64,000 nucleotides of DNA from JALZOC01 sp038320555 (GCA_038320555.1 JBBQEJ010000001.1:31347-95346), one strand, 5' to 3'. Shown: positions 32,169 to 40,493, counted from the stretch's first letter. The notes: a model not told the origin generated them from the sequence alone. Translations and numbers: made by a program.

Positions 32169-33085
32169 ACCGGGGTCAGCGGTGCCCTGCCCGACAGCAC
32201 CTCAAGCACGTTTCTGACCGCAAGATCGGCCATCGCGGTCCGTGTTTCGCGTGTGGCGCTGCCGAGGTGCGGCGCAAGCACGACGTTGTCGAGCGTAAGG
32301 AGTCCTTGAGGGACGAACGGTTCCTTGTCGAAGACGTCGAGCGCGGCGCCCGCGATCATGTGCTCTTTCAGTGCCCAGACGAGCGCGTCTTCGTCGACGA
32401 TCGAGCCCCGCGCGGTGTTCACGAGGAGCGCGGATCGTTTCATCCGCGCAAGCGTGCGGCGGCCGATCAGATGCCGGGTCTCCGGCGTGGCGGGCGTATG
32501 GATGGAAATCACGTCGGAGCTGACGAGCAGCTCGTCGAGCGACATGTCGTGCTTCGCAAAGACTGCCGTCATCCCGAACGCCGGCGCCTTTGCCGCCACC
32601 GCGCGACCGATCCGCCCCCGTCCGACAATACCCAGCTGCTTGCCACGAAGCTCCATCCCCAGCATGAAATCGAGCGCCCAACCCGTCCATCCGCCGCGGC
32701 GAATCAACCGATCGCCTTCCGCAATCCGCCTGGCGAGCGTGAGAATCAAGCCCCAGGTCAGCTCGGCCGTCGCCTCGGTCAGGACGTTGGGCGTGTTGGT
32801 CACCACTACGCCGCGCGTCTTGACGGCCGGCACGTCGATGTTGTCGTAGCCCACGGCAATGTTCGCGACGATCTTGAGCCCCGGCAGGCCCGCGTCCACC
32901 ACAGCGCTGTCGATCCGATCCGTCAGGAGACAGATCAGTCCTTCCTTCCCCGCGATCCGTTCTTTCAGTTCCTCGACCGAGAGCGGAGTCGGACCGTCGT
33001 GCAGATCGACATCGCAGGCCGATTCGAGGCGTGCAAATGCAGCGGACGGGATTCGGCGGGTCAGAAGAACGGAGGGTTTTTTCAC
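32165..33085 (-). CDS. D-isomer-specific 2-hydroxyacid dehydrogenase (glyoxylate/hydroxypyruvate reductase type)
   Basis: 306 residues. NAD(P)-binding GRGRIG (155-160) and catalytic Arg226 (NTARGSIVDED), Glu255 (DVFDKEP) and His273 (APHLGSATRETR) are all present, and NIAVGYDNIDV marks the GyaR/GhrB-like subgroup. It reduces glyoxylate or hydroxypyruvate, or acts on D-glycerate. It lies just downstream of the microcompartment genes in the same direction but separated by a 114-base heptamer array. No encapsulation helix is visible, so membership in the compartment pathway is only a possibility. ATGA overlap with nth. Confidence 0.9.
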   Translation of the reverse strand: MKKPSVLLTRRIPSAAFARLESACDVDLHDGPTPLSVEELKERIAGKEGLICLLTDRIDSAVVDAGLPGLKIVANIAVGYDNIDVPAVKTRGVVVTNTPNVLTEATAELTWGLILTLARRIAEGDRLIRRGGWTGWALDFMLGMELRGKQLGIVGRGRIGRAVAAKAPAFGMTAVFAKHDMSLDELLVSSDVISIHTPATPETRHLIGRRTLARMKRSALLVNTARGSIVDEDALVWALKEHMIAGAALDVFDKEPFVPQGLLTLDNVVLAPHLGSATRETRTAMADLAVRNVLEVLSGRAPLTPV

Positions 33086-33091
33086 AGCCTT

Positions 33092-33206
<115 letters not shown>

Positions 33207-33413
33207 CTAGTGTCCGTGCGATTCGCAGTAGCCGCAGTGATTGCACAGCACGTTGGGCTCGATCACGCAGGGACCGCCCGACGGCGGCAGCGCGTAGCGA
33301 TAGTGGCTGGCGTGCTGCACGAGCACGGCAGGAACCTCGACCGTTTCCTCGCTTCCTGCCAGACGCCTGGCCACGGCCTCCCGTACCATCTGGCGCAGCA
33401 TCTCCTCGTTCAT
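33207..33413 (-). CDS. Small Cys/His-rich protein with encapsulation-like N-terminal helix, in microcompartment locus
   Basis: 68 residues. Residues 1-20 (MNEEMLRQMVREAVARRLAG) form an amphipathic helix very like the peptides that target enzymes into bacterial microcompartments. The C-terminus has Cys49 and then CNHCGYCESHGH (Cys57, Cys60, Cys63, His59, His66, His68), suitable for a metal or Fe-S cluster. The start overlaps the stop of the upstream EutN-type shell gene (ATGA), so it is translated with shell proteins. I do not recognise the family. A small redox or metal-delivery cargo, or a scaffold bridging cargo and shell, are possibilities. Confidence 0.82.
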   Translation of the reverse strand: MNEEMLRQMVREAVARRLAGSEETVEVPAVLVQHASHYRYALPPSGGPCVIEPNVLCNHCGYCESHGH

Positions 33414-33688
33414 ACGTCGTCCTTGTAATCGACCACGTCGACAATGCCGATCACCGCCGCGTCCACCGCCGCCGCCTTGCGTCCGAGCGCGTCGCCGGCT
33501 GCCTTCCCTTCGATGACGACCAGCACGCGCTCATCAACACCGGCTCCCACGGAGTCGATCGCGATCAACGCCACGCCGCGCGGCGTGCCCTCGAGCGTCA
33601 GCGGCTGCACGAGGAGCAGCTTCGCACCTTCGAGCTTCCGGTTCTTCTGTGTCGACACGACCGTGCCCACGACGCGACAAATCTGCAT
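33410..33688 (-). CDS. EutN/CcmL-family microcompartment pentamer (BMC-P)
   Basis: 92 residues. MQICRVVGTVVSTQKNRKLEGAK, LLLVQPL, AIDSVGAGVDERVLVV and AAVIGIVDVVDY are the standard EutN/CcmL strands. Such pentamers cap the vertices of the protein shell. It is the third of three BMC-P paralogues here, separated from the second by a heptamer array and overlapping the 68-residue gene by 4 bases. Confidence 0.93.
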   Translation of the reverse strand: MQICRVVGTVVSTQKNRKLEGAKLLLVQPLTLEGTPRGVALIAIDSVGAGVDERVLVVIEGKAAGDALGRKAAAVDAAVIGIVDVVDYKDDV

Positions 33689-33691
33689 GCT

Positions 33692-33760
33692 TCAGTTGCC
33701 AGGTTCCAGTTACCGGTTTCCAGTTTTCCAGCCGCTAGCCGCCAGCCGCCAGCCGCTTTA
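33692..33760. repeat. Heptamer array (CAGTTGC / CCAGCCG)
   Basis: About ten 7-base units, CAGTTGC-like then CCAGCCG-like, between two BMC-P genes. The unit resembles the arrays at 6496-6603 and 34640-34705. Confidence 0.85.
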
Positions 33761-33762
33761 GA

Positions 33763-34059
33763 TCAGCGACGGATTGGAAAATCGAGATCTGACCCCGCCA
33801 GATTCCAGTGATCGACGATCCCGACGATCGCGGCGTCGACTGGAGGCTCGGCGGGATAGAACGGAAACGCAGCCTCGCGGCCGCGAACGAAGAACACATG
33901 CTCGCCGGCGCCGGCGCCGACCGAGTCGACCGCCACGAGCGTGCGCCCTGCGCGCTCGCCGGTCGCGGCAATCGGCTGAAGCACGAGCAGCTTGGTGCTG
34001 ACAAGGTTCACGTCCTTCACGCTCGCGACTACCTCGCCAATTACCCGGGCCAGCTGCAT
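33763..34059 (-). CDS. EutN/CcmL-family microcompartment pentamer (BMC-P)
   Basis: 98 residues. Family strands MQLARVIGEVVASVKD, KLLVLQPI, AVDSVGAGAGEHVFFVRG and AAIVGIVDHW are present. It has a slightly longer C-terminus (NLAGSDLDFPIRR) than its two paralogues. The start is 1 base after the stop of the upstream BMC-P gene. Three different BMC-P genes in one locus are common in the aldolase-type compartments of Planctomycetes and Verrucomicrobia. Confidence 0.93.
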   Translation of the reverse strand: MQLARVIGEVVASVKDVNLVSTKLLVLQPIAATGERAGRTLVAVDSVGAGAGEHVFFVRGREAAFPFYPAEPPVDAAIVGIVDHWNLAGSDLDFPIRR

Positions 34060-34060
34060 G

Positions 34061-34339
34061 TCAGGAGTCGCCTTCCTTCACCTGGATCGTATCGACGATG
34101 CCGACGATGGCCGCATCGACCGGGCAGTCTTTCATGCCCGCCGCCATGCGGGCCGAGCTGCCGCTCACGATGAGCACCGTCTCCCCGAAGCCGGCGTCCA
34201 CCGTATCGACCGCGACCAGGTACGTCCCCTCCGGCTTGCCGTAGGGATCGACCGGACGCGCGATGAGCAGCTTGTTGCTGACGAGCCGCTCGTCCTTTCG
34301 CGTCGCGACGACAGTCCCCACGATCTTGGCGACGATCAT
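34061..34339 (-). CDS. EutN/CcmL-family microcompartment pentamer (BMC-P)
   Basis: 92 residues. MIVAKIVGTVVATRKDERLVSNK, LLIARPVD, AVDTVDAGFGETVLIVSG and AAIVGIVDTIQ match the family. It carries a Cys (KDCPVDAAI) that the other two lack. The start overlaps the end of the BMC-H gene by 4 bases (ATGA). Confidence 0.94.
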   Translation of the reverse strand: MIVAKIVGTVVATRKDERLVSNKLLIARPVDPYGKPEGTYLVAVDTVDAGFGETVLIVSGSSARMAAGMKDCPVDAAIVGIVDTIQVKEGDS

Positions 34340-34629
34340 TTCGTGGTGGCGTTCGCCTTACCGATCGGGAGCGCGTCTTCGAGGTTGGCGTGCGGGCGCG
34401 GAATCACGTGCACCGACACCAGCTCGCCCACACGCCGTGCGGCGGCCGCCCCGGCGTCGGTCGCGGCCTTCACCGCGGCCACGTCGCCGCGCACGATCGC
34501 CGTCACGTACCCGGCGCCAATTTTTTCCCAGCCAACCAGCGTGACCTTCGCGGCCTTGACCATCGCGTCGGCCGCCTCGATCATCGCGACGAGACCCTTA
34601 GTCTCGACCATGCCGAGCGCCTCACCCAT
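34336..34629 (-). CDS. Microcompartment hexamer shell protein (BMC-H)
   Basis: 97 residues. MGEALGMVETKGLVAMIEAADAM, the pore-loop KIGAG (36-40) and VIPRPHANLED are classic EutM/PduA/CcmK features. Hexamers tile the facets, and the pore passes small substrates; KIGAG is a small-residue version of PduA KIGSG. It is the only BMC-H in the window, so other shell genes probably lie elsewhere. It is downstream of the aldolase gene across a heptamer array and coupled to BMC-P. Confidence 0.95.
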   Translation of the reverse strand: MGEALGMVETKGLVAMIEAADAMVKAAKVTLVGWEKIGAGYVTAIVRGDVAAVKAATDAGAAAARRVGELVSVHVIPRPHANLEDALPIGKANATTK

Positions 34630-34639
34630 GCGTTGCCTC

Positions 34640-34705
34640 CTGCGCTTTCAGCTACCAGCTACCAGCCGCGAGCCGCCAGGGCTCTCTGCTAGCCGACAGC
34701 CGCTG
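34640..34705. repeat. Heptamer array (CAGCTAC / AGCCGC)
   Basis: Nine or so 7-base units beginning CAGCTAC, CAGCTAC, CAGCCGC, between the aldolase and BMC-H genes. Confidence 0.8.
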
Positions 34706-34706
34706 A

Positions 34707-35561
34707 CTATTTCAGATGTTTGACCGCTTCCTCTATTAATGCCGTGAGCTCGCGGTATGTTAGCCGAATTTCGTCATCCGCACCTATGGGACTCATCCGC
34801 CCGGGAACGAGGCGCTCGCCGCCGGCGGAAGGAGGCGCGAACAGGACCTGACAGTCCTCCGACGCACTCTCGGACGCCGCAACGGGATCGGAGCAGATCG
34901 GCGCCGGCGCGGCGATGCCGTACCGGCCCCTGAGTCCCTGCAGGCGCATGACTTCGTCGCGTGAGAGCAACCGCTCGCCACCGAGCATCCGGGCGACAAA
35001 GCTGATGTTCGCGAAGTGCTCGATCGTCTCCATCTTGTAATACGCGGAGAACAAATCGGCGCCGAGCGTCAGCGCGCCGTGATTCGCGAGCAGCATGCCG
35101 TCGTGCGCCTTGACGTATTTGCGCACGGCCTCGGGCAGCTCCTTCGTTGACGGCGTGGCGTACTCCGCGATCGGCACGCTCCCGAGCGTGGTCACGACTT
35201 CGGCAAGCACGGCACGATCGAGCGGGATTCCGGCAACCGCGAAGGCCGTCGCTACGGGCGGATGGGCGTGAACCACCGCCTGAATCTCCGGGCGCTGTCG
35301 GTACACCTCGAGATGCATCTGCATCTCCGACGACGGGTTCCGCTCGCCGGCGAGCTTCCTGCCCTCGAGATCGGTAATGACCATCATCTGCTCGTTCATG
35401 AACCCTTTGCAGACGTTTGTGGGGGTCATGAGGAGCCGCTCGGCATCGAGCCGGACGCTGATATTGCCGTCGTTCGATGCCGTGTACCCGCGTGCGTACA
35501 GACGTCGGCCGACTTCGACGATATCGGTCCGGAGCTGGGATTCGAGGGGTGCCATCGCCAT
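34707..35561 (-). CDS. Class II aldolase with C-terminal encapsulation peptide
   Basis: 284 residues. Zinc ligands His98 and His100 (VVHAHPP) and His161 (ANHGALT) and catalytic-type Glu79 (PSSEMQMHLEVYR) place it among L-fuculose/L-rhamnulose-1-phosphate aldolases. After the domain (to about 215) comes a low-complexity linker and then residues 265-284, LTYRELTALIEEAVKHLK, an amphipathic helix of the encapsulation type. It would split a deoxysugar phosphate into DHAP and lactaldehyde inside the compartment. It is the first gene of the minus-strand microcompartment group. No aldehyde dehydrogenase or phosphotransacylase is in the window. Confidence 0.92.
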   Translation of the reverse strand: MAMAPLESQLRTDIVEVGRRLYARGYTASNDGNISVRLDAERLLMTPTNVCKGFMNEQMMVITDLEGRKLAGERNPSSEMQMHLEVYRQRPEIQAVVHAHPPVATAFAVAGIPLDRAVLAEVVTTLGSVPIAEYATPSTKELPEAVRKYVKAHDGMLLANHGALTLGADLFSAYYKMETIEHFANISFVARMLGGERLLSRDEVMRLQGLRGRYGIAAPAPICSDPVAASESASEDCQVLFAPPSAGGERLVPGRMSPIGADDEIRLTYRELTALIEEAVKHLK

Positions 35562-35591
35562 GTCTATGGAGAGACGAAGATAACGGTTTTA

Positions 35592-35677
35592 ACAACGAAG
35601 CAACGAAGTAATGGAGAAAAAACAAGATTGCTTTGGTTTTCTTCGTTCTTTCTCCGTTTACTTCGTTCCTTCGTTGT
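35592..35677. repeat. Long AACGAAG hairpin repeat
   Basis: An arm at 35592-35619 (ACAACGAAGCAACGAAGTAA...) and its nearly perfect complement at 35649-35677 form a stem of about 28 pairs with a 29-base loop. It is AT-richer than its surroundings. A shorter relative lies at 46113-46168, also flanked by GTGAAC. Confidence 0.8.
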
Positions 35678-35703
35678 GAACCTCGTTCCCTTCGTCCCCT
35701 CCG

Positions 35704-35952
35704 TTATTTCCCGGACCATTCTCTCCTGCACTTCTCGGAACAAAAATGACGGGTCGCCGAACCCGTTCCGCTTGTCAGCGCCTGGCCGGGCACGACGAAG
35801 ACCCCGCACACAGGATCGCGGACCAGGCCGACGCTGCGCTGGACCGATGGGTCGCGCGTGTAGCCCGCCCCCTCGATCACACCACGCAGCAGCCGCGCCA
35901 GCGATCGCGCGAACAGAACAATCAGGACGGCCCAGAGGATCAGCTTCGCCAT
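35704..35952 (-). CDS. Small membrane protein with C-terminal zinc-ribbon-like motif (PP0621-like)
   Basis: 82 residues from ATG 35952. One helix at residues 4-18, then DPVCGVFV (46-53) and HFCSEKCRREW (69-79). The three or four cysteines resemble a TRASH/YHS-like metal-binding knuckle in PP0621-family proteins. It begins 10 bases after the stop of the TPR gene and so is probably cotranscribed. Function unknown. Confidence 0.72.
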   Translation of the reverse strand: MAKLILWAVLIVLFARSLARLLRGVIEGAGYTRDPSVQRSVGLVRDPVCGVFVVPGQALTSGTGSATRHFCSEKCRREWSGK

Positions 35953-35962
35953 GCGACTCAGG

Positions 35963-36577
35963 CTAGCCCGGGGATTTCGGTGTTTCGGCCGCGCCACCCC
36001 TGCCGTGGCCCGCACGAAGGCCGTCGAGCCCCTTCTTTGCGACCGCCGCTTCCGGACTGTCCGGCGCCACGTCGAGGACGCGCTGCCACGCCTGCTCCGC
36101 TCCGTCCAGATCCTGCTTCGCGAATGCCCGGACGATGCCGATGTTGAGGAGCGTCTTCGAATGCTTCGGATCGATCGAAAGCGATTTGTCGAATTGCGCA
36201 AGTGCGCGATCGGGTTGATTCGAATAGTAGTACGCAATGCCGAGATCGGTGCTGGCGTTGACGTTCCTGGGATCGACCTTCAGCGCTTCTTCGTACCAGT
36301 GCCTCGCGTCGTCGTATCGCTCCGCGTCGAAGTACAGGTTTCCAAGCTGCACCCGAGTCTCCGTGTCGGACGGATTGCGCTCGGCGGAGGCCTTCAACGC
36401 GGTCGCGCGCGACTGATCGAAGGGTGGTTGCGCCTGTGCCGAGGGGACAGCGGCAGCCGGCGCGGATGCAGCCGGCGGCGGCGCGACCCCGGTCGCCTGC
36501 TGGCTGCCAATGATCCAACCGACCAGCACGCCGAAGAAAATGCCGGCGACGCCGAACACAACAGAGTCTCTTCGCAT
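35963..36577 (-). CDS. TPR protein with N-terminal membrane anchor
   Basis: 204 residues. Anchor at about 7-26, then an Ala/Pro linker, then three to four tetratricopeptide repeats from about 60 to 180: LGNLYFDAERYDDARHWYEEAL, LGIAYYYSNQPDRALAQFDKSL, and IGIVRAFAKQDLDGAEQAWQRVL. It is likely a periplasmic-side or cytoplasmic scaffold. The next gene encodes a small membrane protein. The C-terminus is Gly/Arg-rich (GHGRGGA). Confidence 0.85.
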   Translation of the reverse strand: MRRDSVVFGVAGIFFGVLVGWIIGSQQATGVAPPPAASAPAAAVPSAQAQPPFDQSRATALKASAERNPSDTETRVQLGNLYFDAERYDDARHWYEEALKVDPRNVNASTDLGIAYYYSNQPDRALAQFDKSLSIDPKHSKTLLNIGIVRAFAKQDLDGAEQAWQRVLDVAPDSPEAAVAKKGLDGLRAGHGRGGAAETPKSPG

Positions 36578-36682
36578 TGATAGGGCTTCGAGCTCAGGGC
36601 TTGAGGCTAAACTTCGAGTCGTGACTCCGGCCTTGGCCCTAAGACCAACCCTGGACCTGAGCCGTGCAACCTGAGCCCTGGA

Positions 36683-37462
36683 TCATAACAACGTCCGATG
36701 GAACCAGTCCACCAGGGTGCGTGCGAGATCCGGATCGTGCCCGAGCATGACCGTGCCATGACCGGCGCGGTTCATCACGAGGACTTCGCGGGCGCCGCCG
36801 CCGGCTTTCTGAAGATTCCTGGCCGAGCGCAGGGCGTAAGGATCGTCGTCGCTCGCGATGATCAGCGCCGGGTGCGGGCCGTACTTTTTCATGGCGGCTT
36901 CGATGCGCAGGCCGCGGTAGTCGAGCGACGGCGACAGCAGGGCCAGGCTGGCGACGCCGGGATCGCCGGCCGCTTCGAGCACGGCGAGGTTCGCACCGAT
37001 CGAAGCGCCCGCAATTCCCACGCGCGATTGCTGCACGTCGCCCCGCGACGCCAGGTATCGCCGGGCGGCGGCGACGTCGCGGACGAGCGCGGAGTAATCG
37101 GGCGCTTCACCTTCCTGAAGACCACCTGACGATTCGCCGTGCCCGCGCAGATCGATCGCCAGCGCGCCAATGCCCTCGGCCGCGAGCCGGGTGGCCACGG
37201 AGTCCCAGTCGCGCCTGGACTTGTGGAGCATGTGCACGAGGATGACGGCCGGCGCGGATCGAGGCCCTGGTTCGTACCACGTGGCAGCCAGCGAAATCCC
37301 GTCGTCGGTGCGAATGGTGACGCGCTGTGTCCCGGCGGCGGCCCCGGCAGCGGGAAGAATGGCGAACAACGTCAGCGCCACGGCGAGCGCACGGAGCGAA
37401 TGGATCGGGTCGGCGTGCCGCCTGCGCGCGCATCGCGTTGTCGGGCCGGGCCCTACTTCCAT
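36683..37462 (-). CDS. Exported alpha/beta hydrolase
   Basis: 259 residues. A signal-like segment (LRALAVALTLFAILPAAGAAAG, about 24-45 from this start) is followed by an alpha/beta hydrolase fold: VILVHMLHKSRRDW (oxyanion side), DLRGHGESSG, nucleophile elbow GASIGAN, acid in ASDDDPY and His in NRAGHGT. Its start lies within the last 10 bases of pdxJ. The substrate is unknown; the dienelactone-hydrolase-like layout suggests a small ester. A later start is possible, since about 20 residues precede the signal core. Confidence 0.8.
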   Translation of the reverse strand: MEVGPGPTTRCARRRHADPIHSLRALAVALTLFAILPAAGAAAGTQRVTIRTDDGISLAATWYEPGPRSAPAVILVHMLHKSRRDWDSVATRLAAEGIGALAIDLRGHGESSGGLQEGEAPDYSALVRDVAAARRYLASRGDVQQSRVGIAGASIGANLAVLEAAGDPGVASLALLSPSLDYRGLRIEAAMKKYGPHPALIIASDDDPYALRSARNLQKAGGGAREVLVMNRAGHGTVMLGHDPDLARTLVDWFHRTLL

Positions 37463-38184
37463 AGCAAGACGACCATATCCCGTACCGCGCGATCCATGCC
37501 GACCAGCGCGGCGCGCGCCACGATGCTGTGGCCGATGTTGAGCTCGACGATTTCGGTGATCGTGACAATGGGAATCACGTTCGTGTAGTTCAGGCCATGA
37601 CCGGCGAGAACCTCGAGGTCGTGGCGGGCAGCGAGGCGGGCGGCTTCAGCAAGTCGCACGAGCTCCGCATGACGGGCATCAGCCGGGGCGTCCGCGTATC
37701 GGCCTGTGTTGATCTCGACGGCATCGGCGCCCACCGCCTTGGCCTTGCGCACCTGATCCGCATCGGCGTCGAGGAAAATGCTGACGCGCACGGCAGCCTC
37801 GTGCATCTGACGGATGAAGTCCTTGACGGCGGCGGCCTGCAGCACCACGTCGAGCCCCCCTTCGGTCGTCAATTCCTGGGGGCGCTCCGGCACGAGCGTG
37901 ACCTGATCCGGACGGATCTGCAGCGCCACGCGCGCCATGTCGGCGGTCACCGCCATCTCGACGTTCAGCTTCGTGGCGATCGTCTTTCGAAGAAGCTCGA
38001 GGTCGCGGTCCTTGATGTGACGGCGATCACTTCTCAGGTGGACGGTGATCCCCTGCGCGCCGGCCATTTCCGCGGCAATCGCGGCAGCCACCGGCTCGGG
38101 CTCGCGCGCCTTACGTGCTTCCCGCAGGGTGGCGATGTGATCGATGTTGACCGCTAAGCGCATCGGCTGACTTCTCTTCGACAT
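37453..38184 (-). CDS. pdxJ: Pyridoxine 5'-phosphate synthase
   Basis: 243 residues from ATG 38184; ATG 38163 (MRLAVNIDHIATLR) would give 236 residues, nearer the family mean. Signature segments are NIDHIATLREAR, GITVHLRSDRRHI, LNVEMAVT, QVTLVPERPQELTTEGGLD and EINTGRYAD. It makes pyridoxine phosphate from 3-amino-1-hydroxyacetone phosphate and deoxyxylulose phosphate. It lies directly downstream of glmM (18 bases), a common bacterial neighbour set. Confidence 0.96.
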   Translation of the reverse strand: MSKRSQPMRLAVNIDHIATLREARKAREPEPVAAAIAAEMAGAQGITVHLRSDRRHIKDRDLELLRKTIATKLNVEMAVTADMARVALQIRPDQVTLVPERPQELTTEGGLDVVLQAAAVKDFIRQMHEAAVRVSIFLDADADQVRKAKAVGADAVEINTGRYADAPADARHAELVRLAEAARLAARHDLEVLAGHGLNYTNVIPIVTITEIVELNIGHSIVARAALVGMDRAVRDMVVLLWK

Positions 38185-38202
38185 TCCCGTAAGGGAACCG
38201 CT

Positions 38203-39552
38203 TCATCCCAGGTGTTCGCGTACGGCGCCGGCAATTTCGGCCGCCCACGCCTGAATCTGCTGTTGATCCTTCCCCTCGATCATCACGCGCAGCAGCGGTT
38301 CGGTGCCGGAATAGCGGACGAGCAGGCGGCCCTCGCCTGCGAGGCGGCTTTCCACGCGCGCCATTGCGTCCGCGATCGACGGCACGGCCGCCAGCTCCTG
38401 CTTTTCGCGGACGCGCACGTTCACGAGCACCTGCGGATACGTCACGAGCTCGGAGGCGAGATCCGCCAGCTCGCGCCCGCTTTCAACCATCACGCGCAGG
38501 ACGCTGAGGGCCGTCACGATGCCATCCCCCGTGAACAGGTGCTCGGAGAAGATGATATGCCCCGATTGCTCGCCGCCGATCGAGAGGTCGCGCTTGATCA
38601 TCTCCTCCATGACGTACTTGTCGCCGACCGCGCATCGAACGAGATCGATGCGGCTGTCGCGAAGGGCAATCTCGAGGCCGATGTTGCTCATGACGGTGGC
38701 GACGACGGCATTTCCCTTCAGCCGGCCGCCCTGCTTCCAATGGCGGGCGCACATGAGCAGGACCGCGTCGCCGTCGACCACGCCGCCGTCGGCGTCGACA
38801 AAAATCGCCCTGTCGCCGTCGCCATCGAAAGCCACCCCCATGCGGCAGCTCAGAGCACGAACCGCCCTGGCGATCTGTTCCGGGTGCGTGGACCCGGAGT
38901 CGAGGTTGATGTTGCGGCCGTCGGGCGTCGCGCTCAGCACGTGAAGATCGCATCCCAGCTCGCGAAACAGCCGCGGCGCGACAGTCGTGGTGGCGCCGTT
39001 GGCCGTGTCGATCGCGAGCCTGAACGGGCCGAGCCGCCCGGCGTCCGGCAGCGCCAGCCGCGCGTGCGCGATGTACGCGTCGATGACGTCGGTCCGATCG
39101 ACCGGCACGTCGGAGGCGCCGCCCACCGACCAGGTCCGGTCGGCGATGATCGTTTCCACCTCGCGCTCGAGCGTTTCCGTGAACTTCTCCCCCTTCCCCG
39201 AGAAGACCTTGATGCCGTTGTCCTCGTATGGATTGTGCGAGGCCGAGATCACCAGGCCGGCATCGAAGCCCATTGCGCGCGTCACATAAGCGATTGCCGG
39301 CGTCGGGATGACCCCGGCACTCGTGATCTCCGCGCCGGCTGAGTGCACACCGCGCGCGAGCTCGCGCTCGATCCATTCGCCCGATTCGCGCGTGTCGCGC
39401 CCGACCACAAATCGCAGCGGCCGACCCGGGGTGGTCGACCCGCCCATCGCGCGTACCAGCGCGCCGCCGAGGCGCGCCACCGTCTCGTGGTCGAGCGGAT
39501 AGTCTCCCGCCTTTCCGCGGACGCCGTCGGTGCCAAACAGTCGATGGGCCAT
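38203..39552 (-). CDS. glmM: Phosphoglucosamine mutase
   Basis: 449 residues. Phosphoserine Ser105 in ISASHNPYEDNG, Mg site DGDGDR, sugar loop GGEQSGHI and phosphate loop RYSGTEPLLRV are all present. It converts glucosamine 6-phosphate to glucosamine 1-phosphate for cell wall precursors. It follows the YbbR gene and cdaA, the conserved cdaA-ybbR-glmM order, in which GlmM can restrain CdaA. Confidence 0.96.
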   Translation of the reverse strand: MAHRLFGTDGVRGKAGDYPLDHETVARLGGALVRAMGGSTTPGRPLRFVVGRDTRESGEWIERELARGVHSAGAEITSAGVIPTPAIAYVTRAMGFDAGLVISASHNPYEDNGIKVFSGKGEKFTETLEREVETIIADRTWSVGGASDVPVDRTDVIDAYIAHARLALPDAGRLGPFRLAIDTANGATTTVAPRLFRELGCDLHVLSATPDGRNINLDSGSTHPEQIARAVRALSCRMGVAFDGDGDRAIFVDADGGVVDGDAVLLMCARHWKQGGRLKGNAVVATVMSNIGLEIALRDSRIDLVRCAVGDKYVMEEMIKRDLSIGGEQSGHIIFSEHLFTGDGIVTALSVLRVMVESGRELADLASELVTYPQVLVNVRVREKQELAAVPSIADAMARVESRLAGEGRLLVRYSGTEPLLRVMIEGKDQQQIQAWAAEIAGAVREHLG

Positions 39553-39580
39553 ATGAAGGAGCTGGGAACGACGCGGGAAT

Positions 39581-40492
39581 CTACTTGATCGTCACGTCGA
39601 CGACGGCGGGATCGATGGCGCTGACGCCGAAGGCTTGCGACGGGTCCACCTGGACGCGAAGATTGTATCGGCCGGGACCGAGGCCGGCAAGGTCCACGAA
39701 CGCGTCAATGGCCCCCGCGCGGAGATCGGCTAACGCCTCCCGACGGCCGCGCACGGTCACGCGGGTCAGCGTGGGGCGGATCTGCGCGCTCAGCCCGGCG
39801 CCAAGACCGCGCCAGCGCACCGGCACGCCGGAGAGATCGCGCTCGACGGGCGCGGGAAGAACCTCGACCGTGATCGTCGCGTTCTGAGCCTGGACCAGCC
39901 GCACCGCGGAATCGGTGATCCCGACCGTGACCACGTCGTGCACGCGGGCACGCGTGCCCGTCACCTCAACCGGCTCCGTCGTCGCGCCCGTCAGTTGCCT
40001 CAAGCGGCTCTCGGGGCCCGCGACGTCGACCGTCGGCGGATCGGACGTGACACGGCCGATCACAAAGCCCGGCGCCGGCTCGCCGTCGAGCGCCGGAACG
40101 ATCGGGACCGTGCGCCTCCCGGACTTCTCAAGATCGAGCGCGAGCGTGCCGGGCACGACCTGCGCGACGTCGACGCCGTACGGCGCGCGGACTTCGTCAC
40201 TGCGCAGATGGAACATGCGCGAACCCGGGCGCGCGCTGCCGAGGTCCAGTACCGCGACGATGTCACGGGGCTCGAGGCGTCCCAGAAGCGCCGACGACCC
40301 GCGCAGCCGCACATCAACCGCGGTCGGCGGATCGCCGACGATCTCGAGCGACGGCGGGATGTTCCGGAACTCGAGCGGCACGCGCATGCTCCGCTCCACG
40401 AGGTGGTCCCCCGCGACGATCAGCCAGACCAGCGTCGCCAGCGCGAACGCCATCAGCTTGAGCCCGATATGACGGAATGGGTGATAGCGCAT
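39581..40492 (-). CDS. YbbR-domain protein (CdaR type)
   Basis: 303 residues. One N-terminal helix (KLMAFALATLVWLIVAG, about 12-28) and then three to four YbbR repeats, with LEFRNIPPSLEI, VRLRG, DVAGPES and LSGVPVRW elements. YbbR proteins are CdaA regulators facing outside the membrane. It lies between cdaA and glmM on the same strand, supporting that role. The end of the domain (VVDVTIK) is complete. Confidence 0.9.
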   Translation of the reverse strand: MRYHPFRHIGLKLMAFALATLVWLIVAGDHLVERSMRVPLEFRNIPPSLEIVGDPPTAVDVRLRGSSALLGRLEPRDIVAVLDLGSARPGSRMFHLRSDEVRAPYGVDVAQVVPGTLALDLEKSGRRTVPIVPALDGEPAPGFVIGRVTSDPPTVDVAGPESRLRQLTGATTEPVEVTGTRARVHDVVTVGITDSAVRLVQAQNATITVEVLPAPVERDLSGVPVRWRGLGAGLSAQIRPTLTRVTVRGRREALADLRAGAIDAFVDLAGLGPGRYNLRVQVDPSQAFGVSAIDPAVVDVTIK

Positions 40493-40493
40493 C

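Noticed and set aside
35564..35809. 81-residue minus-strand open frame over the AACGAAG repeat
   Set aside because: It is read mainly from the hairpin repeat and overlaps the end of the small Cys-rich membrane protein in another frame.
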